In this document: positions 57,031 through 64,000 of the stretch, piece after piece
Layout: each line of letters starts with the position of its first letter
Position numbering within the stretch: the first letter of the stretch is position 1
Assembly: GCA_000507305.1 (NCBI GenBank)
Contig: DF239798.1
Span: 89,035 to 153,034, forward strand
Reading direction: 5' to 3'
DNA from: Breviolum minutum Mf 1.05b.01
Lineage: Eukaryota > Sar > Dinophyceae > Suessiales > Symbiodiniaceae
DNA length: 64,000 nucleotides
Made by a program: the position numbers and the translations under genes
Notes under the pieces: model-generated
The model's input: only the letters and a program-made list of their open reading frames with translations
Told to the model about the DNA's origin: nothing
Databases searched by the model: none

Positions 57031-57435
57031 ACGTACTGAAAACAGGGTTCTGGGACGGTTCCCTTGGTGAACCAGTAGCAGTACCAGCGCTAGTACTGGT
57101 ACGAGTAGTGGTAGTGACAGATGATAGGTGCAATCCTGTGCGTACGTAGCTTCGTGTTGGCCGTGTAGATTATGGAGAATGTTTTGGGCAGTATCCCGTC
57201 AGTTTGGAAGGTTCTGATTCAGGTTCTGGAAGGGTTTCGGGAAATTTAAGTTTCGCACAAGGTTTCCACGTCGTGAAAGACGTAGTCGTCGCCCCTTGTA
57301 TTTCTGACGTAGTGACAGCGAATATTTCAAAATATCAACTTACTTCCCCAAGTGGTAACTGTCTAATTGTTTAATGATTTCATTGGCCTCCTTTATGTCT
57401 TTATGGTCTTTATGCTTTCCCTTCTCACAATTCCT

Positions 57436-57475
57436 CCATCCATCCATCCATCCATCCATCCATCCATCCATCCAT
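57436..57475. repeat. CATC tetranucleotide repeat
   Basis: About ten catc units in a row. Confidence 0.92.
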
Positions 57476-57729
57476 CAAACAAGCCGCCTCTGAGAGACTC
57501 TTCCCTCAACAAGCCAATGGAGGAAGGAAGGAAGGGCAGCGGCGAACATTGATGGCACGCGAATTGGCAAAAGACGTGCGCGCAGATTTTCTTTGCTTGC
57601 ATTGCTCCCCCAAACGCTGTTGGGGATAACACCTGGGCTTATTTTTTTTTCAGGTTGGTGAAATGCGATTCCATTTGTTGAAGGTGAAAGGGGTGACCGG
57701 CGTTGTTAAGTTCTGATGTTCTGGCCTAG

Positions 57730-57901
57730 GGTGCCCTTTACTCTCTGGCTAGCGCCGCTGTCCGAAACGATGACTGATGTGAAGTTCGAGATGTGTGGTG
57801 GCAATCGTACCTTCATCGTGGCTTTCAATCCGGATACTCAGTGCCTGGGAGTTTTGTTTCATTGGATTCGCTTAGCTGGTTGTTATAGGGGAATCTACTA
57901 A
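57730..57901 (+). CDS. Unidentified exon
   Basis: The frame reads LAPLSETMTDVKFEM, GGNRTFIVAFNPD and FHWIRLAGCYRG to TAA. An ATG at 57719 is in frame just upstream, so this could also be a first exon. The minus strand is closed here. Confidence 0.48.
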
Positions 57902-58285
57902 ACTAAGCAAACGTAATTCCATTGAATAAGCATGGCGGTTTGAAAACATACTGGTAGGTTCTGTCATGTATTATGTATGCAAATACACGGACGTGAAAAC
58001 CTGTTGATGAACCTTGGATGACGTCCTGCACTGGATAGGTAGTTGATTCCATTGTTGACAGGGGCGCCGACTTTTCTGGTTGTTCAGGATTTCGGCCTAT
58101 GAGCAGTTGTCTGTTCACAGTTTGTTTATACAAATGGGGCGTAATACTACATCCTTAAAAAAAGAGTTCTTGCTGCACTCTAGGAAGGCCTGTCATTCAA
58201 GAAGATGACAACTGTGGAGGGTGAAAATCTACAAGCTCTGTTTGAATGACAGCATGGAACTCCTGATTTTCAATTTCATCACAAG

Positions 58286-58407
58286 GTGCTGCAGTTAGTC
58301 GTGTTGTTCTGGGTGGAAATATCGAAAGTTTTTCACCATCTGAAGGCCACACCCGATCGGAGTCGTCACTAGTTGCAACACCAGATGATAATGTTATAGG
58401 AGCATAG
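58286..58407 (+). CDS. Ser-rich exon
   Basis: After caatttcatcacaag the frame (phase 1) reads AAVSRVVLGGNIES, SPSEGHTRSESSLV and TPDDNVIGA to TAG, with a possible donor AAT|GTTATA. The minus strand is also open (to 58197), but the flanking exons are on +. Confidence 0.48.
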
Positions 58408-58635
58408 GATTTCCTTTTGTGATAAAGCGCAACTATGATTTTCATACCACCATTTGTTTGAAGATGGCCTTGCCTTTGTTTGGACTCTTTTTTCGCTGAT
58501 TTTGGATGTGATAGCAGGGCCCAACCTGTACCTTTTGTAGGAAGAAACCCTCCGGATAGTAATTCCGTGGAACCTTATTTGCTTCACCCGTGGAGCGTCT
58601 TTGGTGGGGTTTCTAACCACCGTGCTTCCGTTTAG

Positions 58636-58728
58636 GCAAACGGTGGGACGCTCCACCCGACCGATTGGTAGCATCTATGACATCAACTTTACCGCTCCCC
58701 CGGTGGAAGTGGCAGTGGCGGCACCTCG
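58636..58728 (+). CDS. Unidentified exon
   Basis: The acceptor ccgtgcttccgtttag and donor CG|GTAGCT bound 93 bases, phase 2 to 2. The frame reads TVGRSTRPIGSIYD and NFTAPPVEVAVAAP. A proline/valine-rich, extended peptide; no family was recognised. Confidence 0.55.
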
Positions 58729-58995
58729 GTAGCTCAGATGTTTTACTGGTAACGTTGGGGAGTTGCGTTTTGGAAAAATGTACACAATTAAAGTAAAACA
58801 ATGGGGGGAACTTCCAAATTATACTTGTTTTCATTTATCAAAGTTTTCGATATTGGTTCTATTGGTTCTGGTTTAGTGGACTAGAATATTCACCTTAAAA
58901 CATGTATGAAAATACCTTTTTTTCACCACAAACGATTGTGCGCATCGGTAATTTTTGAATTCCAACAATGGGCTGTGATATCCGTGATAGCGTAA

Positions 58996-59220
58996 ATCAT
59001 CCCCTGTATACAATCAACCGAGCAAGGTATTGGTAGCTCAGGCAAGGATCACAAAGTTGGATGGATCATTATGGATGTAGATGCATCGGCAAGGGAAATT
59101 GTAGCTATGACGAGTGGAGAGTATATTGCAGATCATGTCATGCTTGAGATTTATAATAGAATTGGTGGTTGGTGCGGTTTATTCGCCATGAAAACGAAAC
59201 TGAGAACGAAACAGGACTGA
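58996..59220 (+). CDS. Unidentified coding island
   Basis: A 74-codon frame reads STEQGIGSSGKDHK, GWIIMDVDASAREIV, TSGEYIADHVMLE and YNRIGGWCGLF to TGA (59218). It is among the most domain-like islands, yet it overlaps the next exon's frame by a few bases and lacks a clear donor. It may end near 59175 at a GT or represent a frameshifted copy. Confidence 0.45.
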   Translation: MIPCIQSTEQGIGSSGKDHKVGWIIMDVDASAREIVAMTSGEYIADHVMLEIYNRIGGWCGLFAMKTKLRTKQD

Positions 59221-59227
59221 TCACCAG

Positions 59228-59737
59228 GAAAAGGAACCACGTCGGAACGTCGCGAAAAGGCCTTTGGTTTGTTGGGTTGCAAGTCCATCGTTGAGAGACA
59301 CGTCAAGATCTATGAAATCACAAGATGATTTGTTTGATGTTTGGGCAAACTGTACATCCTGGAAAATGAACATGGAATCCAGACCTGGAAGTTTGGAAGA
59401 TGATTTTCTCTTTTCAATTGGGTGATTTTTAGGTTGCATATGAATTTTCAGGGGTGTAGACTTGAATTGCTTGGGCATTTTTTGGATACTACCCTGTATA
59501 GTTGCCACCATATTCATCAAGACATGTTTTATGTTTTATTTGTTTCTTTTTGGCATCGACCGCCCTATGATCCTCCAAGTGAAATGGATAGCGCCAAACT
59601 TCAATAGGTGCGGTACCGGACGAAATGCTCACAGCAAGACTTTAATTTGTATACCAGTAGTACCGCACGAGGCGGTGGCGGAAGTTTCAAGAATAGGAAA
59701 CCTAGAGGAGAGATTGGTTGTTGTGAATAATGGATGA
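59228..59737 (+). CDS. Candidate membrane-protein 3' end with a 30-nt intron
   Basis: Exons: 59228..59421 and 59452..59737. The first reads EPRRNVAKRPLVCW, SLRDTSRSMKSQDD and NMESRPGSLEDDFLF and ends in phase 2. A 30-base GTGATT...TTTTCAG interval follows. The second starts in phase 2 and has one long hydrophobic helix (GIFWILPCIVATIF, FMFYLFLFGI), then KTLICIPVVPHEAV and GNLEERLVVVNNG to TGA. A competing frame of the second exon (GCRLELLGHFLDTT, SFWHRPPYDPPSE) ends at 59607. One transmembrane segment would place the product in a membrane. Family unknown. Confidence 0.47.
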
Positions 59738-59754
59738 CAAAGCAACAACACTGA

Positions 59755-60860
59755 CAGACTGTCCAACTGTCTAACTGACTATCTGAGTAATTGACTAACT
59801 GACTAACTGATTGACTAGCTGACGAACTGACTGATTGACTTGCTGACTGACTGACTAACTAGCTAGTTGACGAACTGACTAATTGATTCACTGACTCATT
59901 GACTAACTGACTAGCTGACTACCTGAGTAACTAGAGAACTGACAAACTAGTTAACTGACTAATTAGCTAACTGACTATCTGACTAACTGCCTAATTGATT
60001 GATGGTTTAACTGACTAGCAGACAGCTAGCTAGTTGACGCACTGACTAATTGACTCACTGACTCATTGACTAACTGCCTAGCTGACTACTTGACGAACTA
60101 ATGAATTGACTAACTAGTTAACCGACTAACTGACTAACTAGTTAAATGACTAACTGTCTAATTAGGCAACTAACTAATCGACTAACTGACTCATTGACTA
60201 ACTGACTAATTGCCTAACTAATTGAACTGACTAACTAAGTTAACGTGACTAATGGACNTCGACGAACTGACTGACTCACTCATTGATTGGTGGATTAACT
60301 GACTAACTGACTACTTGACGTATTGACTGACTGACTAACTAGAATTGACGGACCAACTGCCTAATTGGTTAACTGACTAAGTAGTTAACTGACTAACTGA
60401 CTAACTGTCTGATTGACTAAATGACTAACTGACTCATTGACTAACTGAGTAGCTGACTACCTGAGTAACCAGAGAACTGACGCACTAATTAGCTAAGTGA
60501 CTAACTGACTAATTGCCTAATTGATTGATGGGTTAAGGGACTAGCAGACTGATACACTTACTGACTGACTAACTAACTAGCTAACTGACTAACTGACGAG
60601 CTAGTGAACGGACTAGCTAGCTAACTGACTAACTGCCTGATTGACTAACTGACTAACTGAGTAAGTGACTAACTGACGAGCTGACGAACGGACTAACTGA
60701 CGAACTAGTAATAACTGACTAACGGACTAACTGATTGACTACGTAATTGACTAACTGACTATTGGACTAATAACTACTGAACTGACTAACTGACAAACGA
60801 GCTGACTGAGTAACTGAGTAGCGAGCCAATTGACTGAGGGATGATCTGACTAGTTGAATA
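59755..60860. repeat. CTGACTAA octamer satellite
   Basis: Roughly 1.1 kb of imperfect ctgacta(a/g) units with variants ctgactga, ttgacgaa and ctagctag. One N is at 60258. It starts right after the exon stop at 59737. Confidence 0.93.
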
Positions 60861-60899
60861 ATGAAACTGCTTTTCCACATAGTAAGCTCTAAAGTGTGC

Positions 60900-61150
60900 C
60901 AAAACGCAGGTGTTTTGCGCATGTTGACTTGCAAATCTGCTTTGCGCCACAGCGGCGTGCCATCTTTCGACATCTGAACTTCAAACAGTAGCCCAAACCT
61001 GGCAGTTTTTTGAACATTTTGACTTTCACATGCAATGTGCTTCTCGCCGCAGCGGCGTGTCATTTTTGGCCATCTGAACTTCAAAAAGCGGTCCGAAGCC
61101 GCGTTTTGACTTACAAATGTGCTTCGCGCCACAGCGGCGTGCCATTTTTT
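60900..61150. repeat. Dispersed repeat, three partial copies
   Basis: The core gacttgcaaat..gctttgcgccacagcggcgtgccat recurs at about 60925, 61025 and 61107, with acatctgaacttcaaa between. On the minus strand it translates with CGEKHIA, FEVQMSKDGTPLWRKAD and similar pieces, resembling a recurring peptide I recall from Symbiodinium hypothetical proteins. No start or splice context was seen. Confidence 0.7.
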
Positions 61151-61795
61151 AGTTCTCCGTGAACTGCTACCTCCGCGCTCGCCCCTTTAGCGAGCCTACT
61201 TTTCGAACATCTGGAACCAAAAAGCATTGAGAAAACACAGCAAAATCGGGAGTTTCCTAACATTTCGCGCGTTTGTATCTTTTTTCTACTGACCCTACTC
61301 GCATGACTCTACTCGCGTGTGGATCTTCCTTCTTCTGAGTTGACTTCTCTACTCTGCTTTTCAACTGTCCATATTGTCGGAAGTTATATTTCTAAACTTC
61401 CTTCGACAATACAGGTATACATAGTGGGTTGCCAAAGCCCTGTAACAGTGGGTGAATAAGCTAATTTTTGATTTTTTTGTTTATGAAGGGATTCCGTTGT
61501 AAACCTTTATTATCCACTGTGAACCACGGTTTTGGCAGGGCCCAAGACATACATTGTAAAAAAGTCGCTGTATGATCATGTTGGTTCTAACACTTGAACC
61601 GTCAGTCAGTCATCTCAGATGTGTCATTTGGCTGACCTGTGGCCCAAAGGATCCTTAGCCAAGATTCGTTTCTACCTGCGGTGAACACGTTTTAGCGATG
61701 TGCTATTGCTGTTTGGGCTGCGCCAGCCACGTTGTTCAGACATTGTAATCTGCCTTGCTACATGTTGCATTTTTTGCGAACCTGTACAATTGCAG

Positions 61796-62091
61796 GTTTG
61801 AAAAGCGCTCTGCTTTTCTACCATTGGACTTTAGTCGTCCTCCACCGGGTGCCCAATTTTCCACATTTTTTGGAATTGAAGATGTAAATGATATAAGATG
61901 GATACTTATCACTTGGGATAGCGTTTTTTGTAATTGGCCTGGAAACAGTTTTTTTTTCAATTTTTTTCCGATTTCCCAGGTATCATGTGAAGATTTGTTG
62001 GCGCCAGGTATCATGTGTTGGGATTCGTGCCAATGTGCCAAGGAACACATCTTTGCAGAAAATTATTCCGATGGAGATGCTGGGTCAAAAG
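61796..62091 (+). CDS. Two exons, Cys-rich product
   Basis: Exons: 61796..61883 and 61980..62091. The first follows acctgtacaattgcag and reads FEKRSAFLPLDFSR and FSTFFGIED to GTAAAT, phase 2 to 0. The second follows a very T-rich tract ending ccgatttcccag and reads CEDLLAPGIMCWDSC, QCAKEHIFAENYSD and GDAGSK, phase 0 to 1. The 96-base intron has no in-frame stop and could be retained. Clustered cysteines (C-x4-C-x3-C-x-C spacing) suggest metal binding or disulfides. Confidence 0.52.
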
Positions 62092-62115
62092 GTGGTGGTT
62101 TTATCCTCGCGATAA

Positions 62116-62227
62116 AATATCCCCCAGAAATCCAACATTACAATAGAACATCCACCATTTGAAGATGTATTTCCTATTGAAAATGTGGATTATCCAGTGT
62201 CATGTCAGTTTTCACGGGATGTATCCC
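62116..62227. mobile_element. Family J MITE
   Basis: It shares catccaccatttgaagatgt and gtcatgtcagttttc with 33484. It begins about 25 bases after the donor at 62092. Confidence 0.62.
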
Positions 62228-62888
62228 CTTTAAAGGTATAGCGGTTGGAAGATGGATTTGTCTTTTTCATGGGTGGGATGACTGTCAGTTTTGTAAGAGG
62301 GTACGTTTAAGTCACTGATGTAATTTGCTAGAGAAACTGGCTGGTTATATATATCTACTGTTCCGGCTTCGTGTATTGTAATGATACTGCAATTAAAAAG
62401 AGATATCACAATAGAAATTTAGTTGATGTACAAGGGGGCCGATGGGAACGAGAAAGAAACCCATGGCGAAGGATCATGACACCCTTTGGACTCTTTGGAC
62501 AAATCTAATTTTCAGGCGATCGCTCAATGTCAATGTCATTGTTTCAGGCGATACAAAAGTTAAAGAATAAGCTTTGTCAATTGGAGACAGTACGCTTGTA
62601 GTTCTCGTTTTCTAAACGGCGCCGTTGTTGGCTTTCAAATGGCTTCTAACTCGGGATTTCCAATGATTTTTCCCCCGCTGACGACGTGAACCAAGTCAAC
62701 TGTGACACTGAAAATTTAGGGCGATTGGACTTGGAATTTGCATACTCTTGTTAAACTAGCTCCCCAGGCGCACAAAAATTTCTCAACGAGACTTTCCAAG
62801 AAAATGGAGTCAAAATTCATCACGGGGTGATTCCATGCAAAAACGGGGTGATCCTGTGTATGAGTTTTATCACCTGAAACTAATACAG

Positions 62889-62977
62889 GTGGTTTCCTTT
62901 TGGATGGCGCCGACCTGTCAGCCAAACCAGAAATTCTATCATCCCTTCGGATTTGGACATTTCTATGTGGGGCGAAT
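62889..62977 (+). CDS. Aromatic-rich exon
   Basis: Acceptor cctgaaactaatacag and donor GTACAG bound 89 bases, phase 0 to 2. The frame reads SFWMAPTCQPNQKFY and HPFGFGHFYVGRM. The aromatic and glycine pattern suggests a folded domain, but I cannot name it. Confidence 0.57.
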
Positions 62978-63143
62978 GTACAGATAGACAGCTAACAAGG
63001 CGCAACCCTTGGGCCGTAGGCCGTTCGCGAGTCATTTTGGATGGGATTGTTGAAGATTCTAAGAAATTTCCAACCCGTTAGAACATACACCAGATATCTG
63101 AAAAAAACGTCCTAAGATATCAAAGGACTCCCTTGTTAAACAG

Positions 63144-63376
63144 GTGGTTTGTCCAGATCTTTTAATTGTGTTTTGGGTATGTTCAAAAGGGGTAACTACG
63201 TTGGATCTTTGCAGAGGGCTGAGAGACGAGTCTCGTTTGATGCCAGATGGCTGTACTCTGAGGAAGAGAAGTACATTGATTTCACCGAGTCAGACGCTTC
63301 TATCTTGAGGGGGGAGTGTTTTCGGAAATCTGCCCTGCAAACATCTGGAGTGATAATGATTAGTGTATATCCATAA
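63144..63376 (+). CDS. Last exon, unidentified
   Basis: After ctcccttgttaaacag the frame (phase 1) is open for 76 codons (MFKRGNYVGSLQRAE, RRVSFDARWLYSEEE, DFTESDASILRG, SALQTSGVIMISV) to TAA at 63374. It is charged and soluble. AT-rich microsatellite DNA follows, as after the stop at 35159. Confidence 0.57.
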
Positions 63377-64000
63377 GCGTATGTTTTAGAGTATATATAG
63401 GAATATTCAATATATATATATATTTATAGATGAATATTAACACAGTATACTTTTTTATGAAATTTGTGTAGATATTTTATCACAATACACTTGTAACTTT
63501 TATATGATGATGAAAATATATGTATGCTTCCTATTTTTCGTCAAGGGAGGATTTAGGGTTTTGACCCTTGGAGTCCAAAAAAAATCTGTCCAAAAAAGAA
63601 GCCGCTGTGCTTTTTCGGAAGCTCACAAAATACGAAAATTTCGGAACATTCCAGTGGTGTTTGGGAAAATGTATATATATATACATGTTTGGGAATATGC
63701 ATGTTATCAAATATGTACTTACATGTTAGGTCAGAATTATATATACATAATATATATCCCCCTCTGGCTTTGCACTACAAAATGTATGGCCTTGAGGCCA
63801 TTATAAAGTGGTTTTCGGCAGTTGTTTTATAAGAAAAAAAGGTCCTGGACATAACTTTTTGTAGAGGGCCTGTTTTGATAGTTTTTACATATCATGTTAA
63901 AATCCAAAAAGCATTTTGTAGTGAGGTTTTTTGCTCCGACATGTGGATTCCCAAACGTTGGGCATGGTTTTTGTAGTGGGCTCGTGTTTCTCTCTCATTC
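63377..64000. other. AT-rich 3' flank
   Basis: It holds TA microsatellites (63405-63425, 63670, 63735) and no confident exon. A + ORF at 63504-63806 includes a coding-like piece (KKSVQKRSRCAFSEA) that I could not bound by splice sites. Confidence 0.35.

Noticed and set aside
56796-57149. 117-residue ORF through the GGTTCCGGG array
   Set aside because: Gly/Arg-rich peptide is an effect of the minisatellite; no acceptor or donor supports it.
58197-58834. Minus-strand ORFs mirroring the exons at 58286 and 58636
   Set aside because: The + readings have better acceptors and donors and match the strand of neighbours; the minus ORFs are antisense shadows.

Overview
The window looks like nuclear DNA of a complex protist, most likely a dinoflagellate of the Symbiodiniales type (inference). 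It has no bacterial features: no long continuous ORFs, operons or ribosome binding sites. Coding signal comes as small islands of about 25-200 bases with pyrimidine-rich ...CAG acceptors and GT donors, separated by introns of 0.1-2 kb. Practically every convincing island is on the + strand over 63 kb, as expected of unidirectional dinoflagellate gene clusters. A TTTAGGG-type repeat (41931-41972) and a dispersed repeat (60900-61150) whose minus-strand translation resembles a peptide repeat I recall from Symbiodinium proteins point the same way. No DinoSL relic, rRNA, tRNA, CRISPR array or known protein family other than ankyrin repeats was recognised.

Layout. 1-12.9 kb: an ankyrin-repeat gene (exons 438, 2218, 3962) and further exons, with possible stops near 12843. 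13.9-18.8 kb: more exons around a GTTAACCAGC minisatellite. 19.3-25.6 kb: two phase-consistent chains, each with an ankyrin exon and a possible stop (23399, 25605). 27.5-28.3 kb: a clean three-exon chain ending at a stop at 28316, followed within about 105 bp by a possible new start codon (28422). 30-35.2 kb: many exons ending in a clear last exon (stop 35157-35159). 36-44.3 kb: another series of exons. 45.7-56.3 kb: an exon-rich stretch with stops near 54275, 55986 and 56317. 57.7-59.7 kb: exons including a candidate membrane protein. 59.75-61.15 kb: an octamer satellite and the dispersed repeat. 61.8-63.4 kb: a last group of exons with a stop at 63376.

Introns are packed with short non-autonomous inverted-repeat elements, at least ten families of about 70-130 bp present in 2-7 copies here. 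Several abut or form splice sites, and two are nested in other families, so the introns look partly built from introner-like MITEs. Exon boundaries were read by eye from splice signals, open frame and codon phase. Where neighbouring exons agree in phase they are given as one chain, but gene starts and ends, and which chains join, remain inference. Apart from the ankyrin repeats no function can be assigned.
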